Positions 36,717-50,071 of a stretch of DNA of 64,000 nucleotides are shown in pieces. The stretch's first letter is position 1. Every line of letters starts with the position of its first letter. The stretch covers positions 25,275,424 through 25,339,423 of the forward strand of contig OZ022242.1 in the NCBI GenBank assembly GCA_963978895.1, in the 5' to 3' direction. A model generated the notes under the pieces. The model worked only from the letters and a program-made list of their open reading frames with translations, was not told where the DNA came from and did not search any database. This stretch comes from Erpobdella octoculata. Its lineage: Eukaryota; Annelida; Clitellata; Hirudinida; Erpobdellidae. Position numbers and translations under genes: made by a program.

Positions 36717-37235
36717 TATATATTAAAATGAATGTCTGTGAGTTTGTGGATCTGACTCTTATAGAAATCTAAACCGATGGAGCGATTCTGATGAAATTTG
36801 ACATACAGGGAAAGAAAGTTAAAAAGATTTGGACTCCCTACTCCGATCCCCCGGCTCAGGGGGGCAAAAAAACTATTCTAGGCCAAAAGTGCCTATGTAC
36901 AACCATCAGAAATAATTGCGTAATAAAATTCAAATTTAGTTTAAGTATCAACGTTTGAAGGCTTCAAACAACTTTAAGCCAGTTTTAGCAAACCTATTTT
37001 ACGTTTTATGGGTTAAAAGAAGTTAGGAAAGAATGGAAAAGAGAAAATGAGCGTGAACGGGGGACGGGAACGGGAGAGCAACCGGGAACGGGAGAGCAAG
37101 CGTGAGCGGGAACGGGAAAGCGACCGGGAACGCGACTGGAAGCGGGAGAGCAAGCAGGGAAGGAAACGCAAGCAAGAGAGAAAATCGATAACAAAACTTC
37201 TGAAAACCCCGAGCAACGCCGGGTAACACCGCTAG
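36717..37235 (+). mobile_element. Second Helitron, head-to-head with the first
   Basis: Runs from attaaaatgaatgtctgtg to CTAG|T at 37232-37235, with the terminal hairpin CCCGAGCAACGCCGGG. Its 5' half (accgatggagcgattctgat) differs from the neighbour but its 3' half has the same gcgggaa minisatellite. The two 5' ends are back to back, sharing a TA tract; its own TC start is not clean. Confidence 0.65.
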
Positions 37236-37249
37236 TTCTATATATATGC

Positions 37250-37625
37250 TACTTACAGTGCGCGCACTGGAATTATTTGGCGATTTTATTGCTAGTTCGT
37301 AGCCGCACTGCGTAATAGTCGGTGCTATTTACAGTGCGCGCACTTAAACTATTTGACGATTTTATTGTTAGTGCCAAACAACATTACCGTTGGAGAAGGT
37401 TAGTTATGTCATGTGGTTATAAAAAAAACTAATGTTTCGGTGTACTCCCCAAAGCAAAGGGCTGGGGGACGCTGGAGGAGCATGCTTCTGGACGGAATTG
37501 GAGTTTTAGGTTAGTAATATCATATGGTAATAATAAAAACACTTTTCTGTATACTCCCCAAAGGGCAGGGGGACGCTGGAGGAACATGCCCCTGGATGGA
37601 ATTGGAGTTTTAGGGGAATGGAAAC
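37250..37625. repeat. Two short tandem duplications
   Basis: cagtgcgcgcact followed by attt-gcgattttattg occurs at 37268 and 37336. A longer unit (tactccccaaag, gggggacgctggagga, tggaattggagttttagg) occurs at 37442-37512 and 37552-37615. No coding signal. Confidence 0.7.
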
Positions 37626-37866
37626 TTAAGAAACAAATTGATATTTTGCAAAAATGAAGTTTTCTATGGTGGAGCTAGGGAATGTTTATGAGTATTAATA
37701 CAAGATTAAGATATCTGATACATGAACTATATTCCAGTTTGAAATGGACCCTTTTTCTTATTCTGTGATTATCTCAAGCTCAGTAGTCAGCCAACTCTAT
37801 TAGATATAACAGAATCAATCTAGTAAAACACATTGAATTTGTTGTTAAAATTTATTTTTCTTCTAG

Positions 37867-38682
37867 CTACAAGAAATACAAAAATATAAAGAAAGCAGCT
37901 TTCTTGCAATGTTTTGCGCAATGATAGTGAATCCACGAAAGGCACCTATCACATTGGCACCAACGAACGACCGTAGACGATCCCCTACCAGACGCACCGG
38001 CACAGATAGAACATCGATCTGTCCTAACTAAGCCAAGGTTTGCAGTTATAAAATTAAACACATCTGGTGGCAGACAATCTTTTAGGTCAAAAGCTCTTGC
38101 TCTTCTTTCAACAACTTGTGGTGCCCAATCAGATACATGAAGTAAGTCAGATATCCCAACTTTGCCTTATAGGGCTCTGGGCACAGTTGTTGAAGAAAAA
38201 AACCACCCTAATTGAATTCGAAGTTGGTCATTCAAACTTAATTTTTCAAAAACTTTGGGGCCACAGTGAAACAACTTCCTGCGTTTGGCAGCTGGTCTTC
38301 CACATGCTTTTACTGCAGCTGGCAAACGCAGTCCAGAAGTTGATGGTGGAACTAGAGCAGGAAACAATAGGATTGGAGCAAGTGACGATGAGACTGGGAC
38401 GGTCGAAGATAGGACTGGTGCAAGTGACGACAAGACTGGGATGGTCGAAGATAGGACTGGTGCAAGTGACAATGAGACTGGGATGGTCGAGGGTAGAACT
38501 GGTGACGACGAGGCTGGGATGGTCGTGGGTAGAACTGGTGACGACGAGACTGGAGTGGGAGAAGATGGAACTGGAAAAACTGTGTCACTCCTGCTAGGAG
38601 ATGGGATTGGAGCAGATAAAAGATAGTCATCATAGTCAACAGTGCTGGTTTCTTCATTGTCAACTGCAAACAAATGTAACAT
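37867..38682 (-). pseudogene. MULE 2: Pro/Ser repeat linker and PHD-like finger
   Basis: One frame from 38682 to 37867 broken by a single stop at about 38166. It begins DNEETSTVDYDDYLL, then a minisatellite-encoded Pro/Ser/Val repeat (SSTIPVLSSLAPVL and variants), a basic segment (GRPAAKRRKLFH) and a finger CSIC...CQCDRCLSWIHYHC. The final Cys pair of a full PHD finger is not seen before the stop. Opposite strand frames here are shadows. Diverged from MULE 1, so a separate lineage. Confidence 0.65.
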
Positions 38683-38769
38683 TTAGTTTTGAGCCAACAT
38701 TATAGTAAACCTAGAGTTATTAAGTACATTGACTATTTAAATGTTTCAAAAAAATAAAAATGATTTACC

Positions 38770-39115
38770 AAAAGCAGACTCCCAAATTCCACTACTGACG
38801 AGGTTCTCAATTTGTCCAAGGAACCTCAGTGGTTTGGAAAACCGCGTAGAAGGTAGTTCAGCTAAACGAGAAGCAATTGGTGTTTTACATGGCTGTTTTG
38901 TACCGTAGCAATATGAGGTTTTGCTGGCAATGAAGAAATTAAGAGTGAGGACATGGTTGTTAATGGTACAGTGCTCTTATCATCACAAATCCATCTTTTA
39001 TCGAATAGCAGGGGTGACACAGTTTTCCCATCTTTTTTTATTATAGCAATAAGATGGCGACACGGGATACCGTAGACTGTCTTTGTGTAGCACGAACACA
39101 CAGTGCTCACAACAT
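38770..39115 (-). pseudogene. MULE 2: SWIM zinc-finger exon
   Basis: Reads STVCSCYTKTVYGIPCRHLI, a textbook CxC...CxH SWIM finger with all ligands kept, then DGKTVSPLLFDKRWI. A frame change near 38880 leads into RFLGQIENLVSSGIWESAFG, ended by a GTAAAT donor. Confidence 0.75.
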
Positions 39116-39223
39116 GGTGTTCCCAACAATGTAGCCATCTTCAGTCATCTGAATATAGAGGTAAATAAAAGATTAATAACAAATAATTAAAAATATGGCA
39201 AACTGTTAAATCTACTATGTACT

Positions 39224-40030
39224 TCAATAACGTAGGAAGCCGAACGTTTTTCATATCGCAACACCTCCTCAGTTAACAAGTTAATGGCGTATGATGATAT
39301 GGAGCCTAACAAATCTTTTGAGGAGGGGATGGATTGAAGTCGGCTTCTTCAAACGAGAGTCAAAGCTACGGTGCGATGATCCAATAGAACGAACAGATGA
39401 TATTTGGAGCGTTCGTTCGTTGGCAACCATTATTTGGAATGATAAAAATACCATATTGAATGTACTTTGAAGTCTAAACAAATAAAAAATTTGTATAAAG
39501 TTTAGCAAATAACTTGCTTTTATAAATTTGTATATCAGATCAGTCGATTGCCATCACACAAAAAAACTAATATTTTGTACCCTTCTAGCTTGTTTGTCAT
39601 ATGATTATCCAAGTGGTGTAAACTGGCACGAGCATAGCCCGCAAACATGGGCTTCATCGTGTCTGTTAACCAGTTGGTCTGAAGGTATTCTTTGAACTCA
39701 CTCGATTCAATGTTATCAAGTGCTTTAATAAATTTCTTCTCAGTTCGAGAATATACCATCTGTTCCAGTCTCTGGAAAAAATAAAAATCGTAAGCAATCC
39801 ATAAAATTTATTTCATGACAAAACAAATTAAACATTGTTGTATAATAAAAAAAAACTCAATACCTTGTACACACTAGCTGCTACATCTTTATCAGTCACC
39901 AGCTTCCGTAATTCTTCTATCAGGGCTTTCATTATATGGAAACGGCATAAAAGAATATTGGCACCAGGTAAAACATTCCGTACAGCATTTATTTCAGCTG
40001 GATCTTTGTCCACCAGAACTGTCTTGACAT
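39224..40030 (-). pseudogene. MULE 2: C-terminal half of the DDE transposase
   Basis: Exon 40030-39864 reads VKTVLVDKDPAEINAVRNVL and ILLCRFHIMKAL (second catalytic Asp and the C..H pair). Exon 39771-39581 reads TEKKFIKALDNIESSEFKEY and NHMTNKLEG. About 39317-39224 reads DLLGSISSYAINLLTEEVLR. The exons before the first Asp are missing; the left part ends in (TG)n/(TA)n repeats at 40030-40050. Confidence 0.7.
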
Positions 40031-40059
40031 CTAAACACACACACACACAAATATATATA

Positions 40060-40118
40060 TGGTGGTCGGTGGCTCAGTTGGTAAGAGCGCTTGCATTTAG
40101 ACGAGGCGCTGTTGCCGT
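40060..40118 (+). mobile_element. Truncated tRNA-derived SINE (family 2)
   Basis: ggtggctcagttggtaagag and cttgcatttagacgaggcg match the SINE head at 49.7 kb; cut before box B. Confidence 0.7.
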
Positions 40119-40163
40119 GTTGTCTTTAATAGCGCGTGCCTGAAAGAAAATATTATATATATA

Positions 40164-40218
<55 letters not shown>

Positions 40219-40490
40219 AGGGTAGGTACGCTCTACCTGGTTTTATTGTTTATTTCATTGTATCGTTTCTTGCGTCGACGTTTGGTTTAAATTTTAAATG
40301 GGCTCTGAGGATGACAATGTCCGTTAGCCCGAGTTGAATCAAAGAATGTAAGTAGTTTGAAAAAATTTAGAATGTCTGTCTAAAAAAATAATAAACGCAA
40401 AATGGTCTATTGTCTTTAATAGCGCGTGCCTGAAAGAAAATATTACACCTAAGTACGTCAATAATATATATATATATATATATTAGGTAG
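40118..40490. repeat. Duplicated segment around TA arrays
   Basis: ttgtctttaatagcgcgtgc followed by ctgaaagaaaatatta occurs at 40118 and again at 40409. Between them lie (TA)n at 40150-40215 and a block with gggctctgaggatgacaatg that resembles a PLE pLTR but lacks an intact hammerhead core. Confidence 0.55.
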
Positions 40491-40935
40491 TCGCATAAAC
40501 GAAACGCGCCTGTGCGCGCAACGCCTGAACATTCAAGACTAGAAAGTTTATCAGGCGCAGTGGAACGAGCTAAAATGGTGTTACGGGATTGCTTATATCT
40601 CTGGATGTAATAAAGCCACAATAAAAATGGTTACATAAAAATAATTGTAAATCATGTCTGAGCCAAAAATTGTCTATATAAATGAGTTCGCACAGTTCAT
40701 TTTCTTTTCACTTTGATTCAAAAGTGAGTCTTTATTGATTTAAGGCTTATTTCTTAGGTCATTGACGCTAAAAAATGGTTTTAGGCTTAAAAGATTTCGC
40801 TTCTTTTCTTCTATAACATCGTTAAATTTGGCAGCTATACGAACTCTCGCAGTTATACAAATCGAGTTTTAAGTTGATAGGGTGGTGCTTAAAATTTGAG
40901 CACCGCGCGCCAGCTAAACTCTAAGCACGCTCTAG

Positions 40936-41465
40936 GAATTATATAGATTTTAGATAGTGTTTGAGTCTCTATATCTCGTCTTGGAGACCTCGCAGTAAAA
41001 TAAATTTAGTTTCATTCGAAAGGTTATTATGTTTATTATAACATAGTAAAATTTCATAACACAGCTAAATCTCTAACTAAAACAATTACTTCGTTAATGT
41101 AGATCGTGTAGCAGCTCATATAACGTTGGCGCGCTGCAACTGACGTACATAATATAGATTTTAAGATAGTGTTTGAGTCTCTATATCTCGTCTTGGAGAC
41201 CTCGCAGTAAAATAAATTTAGTTTCATTCGAAAAGTTATTATGTCTATTATAACATAGTAAAAATTCATAACACTGCTAAGTCTCTAACTAAAGAAATTA
41301 CTTCGTTAATGTAGATCGTGTAGCAGCGCATAACCGTAGGCGCGCTGCAACTGACGTACATAATATAGATTTATAGATTTTAAGATAGTGTTTGAGTCTC
41401 TATATCTCGTCTTAGAGACATCTCAGTAGTATAAGTTTAGTTTCATTCAAAAGGTTATTTAATAA
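40936..41465. repeat. Tandem repeat, ~215-bp unit, about 2.5 copies
   Basis: gtttgagtctctatatctcg at about 40959, 41171 and 41390 (periods 212 and 219), with tagtttcattcgaaaggtta and cttcgttaatgtagatcgtg in each unit. Non-coding. Confidence 0.85.
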
Positions 41466-41499
41466 CTTTAATGAACAAATGATGAAGACGAAGCCGTGG

Positions 41500-41660
41500 A
41501 CTTTCTCACAATCTTCAAGCGCTTTCCTGACAGACAGCCGCCTTAACTCCGCCTTGCTGAAAAAGGAGGAGGGCAAGGCAATTATACAGATCAAGTTATG
41601 ATCCGCGACAGAAAGTACTTTGATTCTCCTACATAAACAAATATCAGTCTTAAAACAACA
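41500..41660. repeat. Copy of the 60.3-60.8 kb repeat, shortened
   Basis: Contains aactccgccttgct, aaaggaggagggcaa and tgatccgcgacagaaagtac, matching 60290-60390 and 60600-60700 with a deletion in the middle. 41660-42120 beyond it holds nothing I can identify. Confidence 0.6.
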
Positions 41661-42135
41661 AGCAGACGGCGAACTACCGCGAGCTCATGCAGTGACATTC
41701 AGTAATGTGCTATGGCGCATGGGAAGCGAAATGCGTGGTCCCACTTTTAAACTTTTAATAACTTTATATTTATCAAGTTTTTTGTTTGGAATTCTATTTC
41801 TAAATAAATTCATATTGAATATGAGAAACAGAAGGAATTCTTAACCCATACGCGCAAAGCCTTGTTAGGCGTTCTTTGCGCTGTGCGCTACGTGCACGCT
41901 GTAAACTGAGCTTCTTCGTTGTAGGTACCAGTTTTTAACTGTCTCACGCAGTCGATGTTCTATCGTGGTATGCGATCTTTGATTCGCTATGTCTTTATTA
42001 ATTTTATTTTTTTCGTACACTATATGGTATATTCAAACTTAGAATTTGTACCTTTATTTAAAAATATTAGTGAAATTAAAAAAGAATTATTTTGAAATTT
42101 TGATGCATATTTTGAAATTTTTATGCATAACCGTA

Positions 42136-42363
<228 letters not shown>

Positions 42364-42369
42364 TCTATA

Positions 42370-42700
42370 TATATTTTTTTTTCAAATAATTAGGAACAAG
42401 CTGTTCTTTCAGACATGCTTTATTAAAGACTATGGCCCATTTCTTATTACAAACTTTTTCTATCAACGTGAAACTTTTCGAAAATCGGAAATACCAAGAC
42501 ACTTTTGAACCAACTGGTATATATTTTTATTAATGTTTTGGTCATGAGCTGACCTGCAGGTTTCGGCTTTATTAGCCATCATCAGAACTCATAAAAATAA
42601 TTTAAAATTACAGCTACAACGAAAATATATAAAGTGGTGTGGCGAGACATATCAGATATGTTTACACATCAATCGAGGTCAAAGTACAAAGAAGAGTAAA
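42370..42700 (-). mobile_element. PLE-like fragment a: pLTR with hammerhead and start of the protein
   Basis: Minus orientation: pLTR-like AT-rich leader, hammerhead (42590-42546), then a frame-broken coding start whose end reads IEKVCNKKWAIVFNKACLKE and [10 protein letters not shown] (42466-42376), similar to the segment in fragment d. It stops at a (TA)n array. No RT or GIY-YIG region is present; PLE identity rests on the hammerhead and the shared N-terminal motif. Confidence 0.6.
42546..42590 (-). ncRNA. Hammerhead ribozyme a
   Basis: Order on the minus strand: stem I GAGTT, core CTGATGA, stem II GGCT..AGCC, core GAAA, very short stem III CC-TGCA-GG, cleavage TC, stem I AGCTC. All core bases are present. 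A short stem III is characteristic of PLE hammerheads. Confidence 0.85.
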
Positions 42701-42984
42701 AGCAAAATATGAAAACCGCTAAGAAACAACCAAATTTTTTGGCTCAGAGTAAATAAATAAACAAAAAATAAGAAAAAATAAAAAAATTACATGTGCTAAA
42801 CTATACAACCAAATTAAGTAGTAAAATATAACTATTAAAAGAGAATTACTAATAAAAGCAAGGAGGTAAAATAATAAAATAAGAATTTAAAGCTACAATT
42901 CAAAGATAATAGGATATCGATAAAATTGAGAGTTTAATTAAAAGTTGAAAATGATCAACGTCTACGTATAGTAATATTGCAGTT

Positions 42985-43195
42985 ATCGATCAAATGCGGA
43001 CACATCGCACCGGTCCCATCACCATCACGCAGGTCAGCAGTCTCGAGGCCTCGAGGAGGTTGGCTCACAAACCGGTGGACCACTGTTCGACCGCGTCCAA
43101 CGCTTCAATAAGGCTGGTAGATGGAGGAAAGGAAACAGGACCACAAACTGGGCCGTTGTCGTATTGGTCGCAAGGATGATCATAACTGTGATAAG
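42985..43195. other. GC-rich unidentified segment
   Basis: About 200 bp much richer in GC than its surroundings (gcaccggtcccatcaccatc, gaccgcgtccaacgcttc). A 61-codon frame on the plus strand resembles nothing I recognise. It may be the remnant of another element. Confidence 0.3.
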
Positions 43196-43197
43196 AT

Positions 43198-43951
43198 CAG
43201 GGCCGAAACCAGGAATTTGGAAGTGGGGGGGGGGGGCACTGTATAAATTTTTTGTTTACATAAGTTGCGCGTGCCAGTGATTTGACCCTCAAAATGAGCT
43301 TTACGCAAAAAAACAGGTTCAGCGATTGAAATTTGAATCTTATTCTACCTTATTCTACCAAATTAATTTGAATTTGAAAATATTCTGAATCAACATGAGA
43401 ACTTCCTAAAGCATGTAAATAAAACAATAACACAGCATTTAAAAACAATTATAATTTACACGAAAAAACTTTATAAAACACATCACATTAGTCATAATGT
43501 CAGAGAACAATACGGCGCGATTTCTGGGCAAATTTTTCTACGAAAGTGTTCAGATCTACTTTTAGCGTAAATTCCTTTTCAAAAGCAAGTAGTACAAGTT
43601 TAAATTTACGCTCAAGGCCTATTGATTGGCGATAAGGCCGCAGAATCCGCGTGAAAATGGAGAAACTGCCCTCGCACATGGCAGTCGACACACCAATGGT
43701 GCATGCTCCGGCATACAGCTGATACACATTTGGAAATGCGTCACGGTACTGCAGCATTGCATATGTTGCATCTTCCAATGACGAATTTGGCTAGAATTTG
43801 TTACGGCACAGTCGCATTGCAATAGGAGAAATTGTGCGGTTTTATATTAACTGGACAGCAATACAAAAAACTGGGGTGGCCTGAATGAGCTGGGGGCCCG
43901 ACCAAAACTGGGGGCCTGGGCCCCCCGGCCCCATAGCTGGTTACGGCCATG
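43198..43951 (-). mobile_element. Short hAT element with intact ends, 754 bp
   Basis: Termini CAGGGCCGAAACCAG (left) and, reversed, CATGGCCGTAACCAG (right), flanked by the 8-bp duplication GATAAGAT at 43190-43197 and 43952-43959. It contains only the C-terminal part of a transposase, so it is an internally deleted derivative. Confidence 0.9.
43500..43778 (-). pseudogene. hAT transposase C-terminal dimerisation region
   Basis: Reads FPNVYQLYAGACTIGVSTAM, then CEGSFSIFTRILRPYRQSIG and LVLLAFEKE. This matches the hAT C-terminal signature (stably CE-SFS, then a leucine-rich end) of the ZMYM1-like branch. Open to its stop, but the catalytic part is absent because of the internal deletion. Confidence 0.75.
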
Positions 43952-44189
43952 GATAAGATACATTTGTAGTCTTGGTTGACGAACTCCTAGTACGGAGTTC
44001 AGATAAAACAGAAAAGGAGAGGCAAGGTGTGACAAAAGGAGAATGCGGGAGTACAGTGAATAGCGGGGTCCTTGGCACGTCGGCAGGACCCCGACAATCT
44101 TTTATATATAAAAGATTATATATAAGACTAGCAGTGCCCGTAGCGGCTTCGCTCGCATGAAATTAGAGAGTTTGAACCGTGCATCCATA

Positions 44190-46376
44190 GTAGAGATCAA
44201 TTTTTTAGGTCTCGGCTCGGCCCGTCGACAACTTAGCATAGCCCGTTTTAAAAATCCAAACTTCTGGCCCGGCACAGCCCGTCTGAATTAGGCCCGGCCC
44301 ATTCTTACAGGACTAGAAGTTCTATATACTTGATGAAAAACTTCGGTCCGTCCCACCTTGACTTCAGGTTTGGCCCTGCCCAACTGAAGACCCTAAAATC
44401 ACTAAAATATCTATATACTTGGTGAAAAACCTCGGCCCGTCCCACTTTAATTTAAGGTTTGGCCTGGCCCGTGTGAAGACTCTAAAATAACGCCTTGGCC
44501 CGGCCGGTGATAAACTGGACTTAGCTGCTTTTAACCGGCACAAAACTTCAAAATACTAATTTTTACATTTGTAGCACTTACAGTTTTTGAGTAGCAGTTA
44601 TTTTGAAATCAAATAACCCTCATTTCCACCCCACATTTGAGGTCCTGGAAACCAAATTTTTAAAAAATGTTGAAACACATATATCATATATCATTATTTT
44701 TTGAGTAAATACTAAATACTAACTTTGACATCTGTAGCATTCACAGTTTTTGAGTAGCAGTTACTTTAAAAACCAAAGAAACCTTTTTTCCACCCCACAT
44801 TTGAGGTCCTGAAAACCAAAATTTCAAAAAATGGTGAAACACATATATCCTTATTTTTAGAGTAGAAACTAAATACTAATTTTTACTTTTGTAGCATTTA
44901 CAGTTGTTGAGTAGCGGTTACTTTAAAAACCAAATAAACTTATTTTACTTTACTTTAAAAAACAAATAACCCTATTTTCCACCCCACATTTGAAGTCCTG
45001 GAAACCAAATTTGAAGTCATGGAAACCAAAGTTTTAAAAAATTGTGAAACACGTATATCTTTTTTTTTTTTGAGTGATACTAAGTATTAATTTTCATATC
45101 TGTAGCAATTACAGTTGTTAAGTAGCAGTTACTTTAAAAACCAAATAACCCTATTTTCCACCTTACATTTGAAGTACTGGAAACCGAATTTTCAAAAAAT
45201 GATGAAACACGTATATAATTATTTTTAGAGTAGAAACTAAATACTAATTTTTACTTTTGTAGCACTCACAGTTTTTGAGTAGCAGCTACTTTAAAAACCA
45301 AGTAATCCTATTGTCCACCCCACATTTAAGGTCCTGGAAACCAAATTTGTAAAATATAGTGAAACACGTATATCTTTATTTTTAGAATAGAAACTTAATA
45401 CTAATTTTTACATTTGTGGTATTTACAGTTTTTGAGTAGCAGTTACTTTAAAAAACAAATAACCCTATTTTCCACCCCACATTTGAAGTCCTGGAAACCA
45501 AATTTTCAAAAAATGCTAAAACACGTATTTTATTATTTTTGCAGTAGAAACTAAATACTAATTTTTACTTCTGTAGCATTCACAGTTTTTGAGTAGCAGC
45601 TACTTTAAAACCAAATAACCCAATTTTCCAACCCAAATTTGAGGTCCGGGAAACCGAATTTTCAAAAAATGGTGAAACACGTATATTTTTATTTTTTAAG
45701 AAGAATCCATATACCAAATGTCAAAATTTCCTCATTTTTGGTTTTCGAGATATACATTGTTTTAGAAAAAAAGTTTGTTTTCCAGTTTCTTCCCCTCAGG
45801 AGCAAAATTTTCAAAAATCCTTTCTTAGTGGATGCTTACGCAATAAAAGTAATATTTCACGTTCCTAGGATGAGGCGTTTGAGCTCGGCGTTGATTATTA
45901 AAAAAAAAAGATAAACGTGTTTCACAATTTTTTAAAACTTTGGTTTCCATGACTTCAAATGTGGGGTCAAAATAAGGGTTATTTGATTTTAAAATAACTG
46001 CTACTCAACAACTGCAAGCATTACAGATGTAAAACTTAGTATTTTGAGGTTTTTTGTGCCGGTTAAAAGTAGCTGAGTCCAGTTTATCACCAGTCGGGCC
46101 AAGCCGTTATTTTAGGGTCTTTTTACGAGCCAGGCTTAAACCTTAAATCAAGGTGGTACGGGCCGAGGTTTTTCACTAAGCATATAGACATTTTAGTGAT
46201 TTTAGGGTCTTCAGACGGGCCGGGCCAAACCTGAAGTCAAGGTGGGACGGGCCGAAGTTTTTCATCAAGTATATAGAATTTCTAGGCCTGTAAAAACGGG
46301 CCGGGCCCAAATTAGACGGGCCGTGCCGGGCCAGGAATTTTGGCTTTGAAACGGGCTGGGCCAAGTGGTCGACATG
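44190..46376. mobile_element. Foldback element with ~450-bp inverted arms
   Basis: Arm 44227-44640 is the reverse complement of 45915-46374 with scattered changes; both begin near gtcgac and carry GGCCCGGCCCG-type runs and tatatacttgatgaaaaac. The interior is a tandem repeat array plus about 200 unique bases. No open frame. The GGCCCGG runs recall subterminal repeats of some hAT elements. At 44131 a ctag precedes cagtgcccgtagcgg, resembling another Helitron-type end. Confidence 0.75.
44545..45700. repeat. Seven tandem ~157-bp units inside the foldback element
   Basis: gtagca landmarks at 44571, 44734, 44891, 45102, 45259, 45417 and 45573 give periods of 156-163 bp, one lengthened to 211 by a local insertion. 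Each unit holds gagtagcagttactttaaaa, ccaccccacatttgaggtcc and gtgaaacacgtatat. Confidence 0.9.
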
Positions 46377-46385
46377 AATCACTAG

Positions 46386-46915
46386 CTATTAAATTAGCTA
46401 GTGACGGAATGTAAGCCGTACAACTTATATATACTATCGAGCATTGATTCGTACCCATTCATAGTCGAGTGTTGTGTTCAACATACCCCAACAAAAGCGC
46501 TTAACAACCACTGTTTTTTTGGCGGTGGAAGTGGCGCAGATGGTAAGGTAGTTGGCATGATGCTAGGCGGTGTTGCCGATCCGACAGTCCTGGGTTCGAG
46601 TCTGAAGTTGAGACATTTATATTTGCGTTATTTCGTGGTGGATTGTAAGCCATCCAAGTGTCTGATATATGTGGCTCGTAAAAACATATCAACGCTATAT
46701 TTCCTTATAATATATATTACAAAACATATATCTTCGATAGCTATTAAATTAGCTAGTGACGGAATGTAAGCCGTACAACTTATATATACCCCAACAAAAG
46801 CGCTAAACAACCACTGTTTTTTTGGCGGTGGAAGTGGCGCAGATGGATAGGTAGTTGGCATGATGCGAGGCGGTGTTGCCGATCCGACAGTCGTGGGTTC
46901 GAGTCTGAAGTTGAG

Positions 46916-46916
<1 letters not shown>
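46386..46916 (+). mobile_element. Two tandem copies of a tRNA-derived SINE (family 3)
   Basis: Heads at about 46525 and 46833 carry GTGGCGCAGATGG (box A-like) and GGGTTCGAGTCTGAAG (box B-like). Each is preceded by the leader attagctagtgacggaatg, which starts at about 46390 and 46746. The second copy runs directly into (TA)n. Confidence 0.75.
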
Positions 46917-48000
<1,084 letters not shown>

Positions 48001-48329
48001 GTTATTTTCTTCTTTTACTACGCTATTTTTCTATATCCTTGTAATAGTTAATATTAGTTTTCTGACTTTAATAATTTTATGTTATGTCCTATTAATAATT
48101 ATTTGTCATACATTTTTATCTTTTTAATCATAATCGATGTCTACCTTTTTTACCATGCACTGTACATATATATTTGTAATAGTTACTATTCCTATATTCA
48201 CTTTAATACTTTATTTTTTATCCTAATAATAATTAATCAACTTTTAATATAATTCTATCTTATTCATAATTGTTTTCACCTTACCTTACCATCAAACTTA
48301 CTATCTTTACCTGGCCTAATTCACCTTAA

Positions 48330-49495
<1,166 letters not shown>

Positions 49496-49721
49496 ATATT
49501 ATATATATATATATATATGCGTTATTTGTGGTGACAGTTAGTCATCCTATTTGTAGGCTCTCGAAACATTTCAACGCAATGTTTCCCTTCATAAAAAATT
49601 ATCTATCTGGCAGCAGACTAGCTGTCGAGCCGAAGTAAGGAGTTCTGAGCCTATCATAGTCGTAGTCTAATGTTAGGTAGCTCCGAAAGACTCAGACTTC
49701 TAGCCATCATTTATTGGTGAT

Positions 49722-49808
49722 GGTCGGTGGCTCAGTTGGTAAGAGCGCTTGCATTTAGGCGAGGCGGTGTTGCCGTAGACACGTGGGTTCGATTCCTAGT
49801 AGAATCAA
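49722..49808 (+). mobile_element. tRNA-derived SINE head (family 2)
   Basis: gtcggtggctcagttggtaa (box A region) and gtgggttcgattcctagtag (box B region) form a tRNA-like head of about 85 bp. It is not called a tRNA gene because the family is repeated at 40.06 and 46.98 kb and no clean acceptor pairing is seen. Confidence 0.7.
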
Positions 49809-50071
49809 GAATGAGTCAAGATACAAGAATGTATATATATATTGTTGTAATAACGATAACTATACTAAGGTTCTTTAGAAATGGTCCAAAATTTATTAGA
49901 AGAAATACACACTTGATCAAAAACTTGTGTCTTAGTAAATGTAATTAAAACTGGTTGAATGAAGTTATGTAATCGCTCAACTCTATTTTTTTCATGTCTT
50001 TCTTAGTTTATAAAATCTTCTGAAGCTTATCAGCCTTGATTATAAACCGTAGATATAAAACTACCCCCTTC

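Noticed and set aside
38067..38626. Plus-strand frames opposite the MULE 2 linker
   Set aside because: Antisense shadow of the Pro/Ser repeat, which is in frame with the PHD-like exon on the minus strand.
40290..40335. Possible fourth hammerhead (gggctctgaggatgacaatg...)
   Set aside because: CTGAGGA and a short stem II are present, but GAAA is replaced by GTTA and there is no stem III or cleavage site; a pLTR relative at most.
42985..43195. GIY-YIG domain of a PLE next to hammerhead a
   Set aside because: Neither strand shows the GIY-YIG signature; only short frames without recognisable motifs.
49725..49810. tRNA gene
   Set aside because: Box A- and B-like motifs fit, but the sequence is repeated as a SINE family and no paired acceptor stem is evident.
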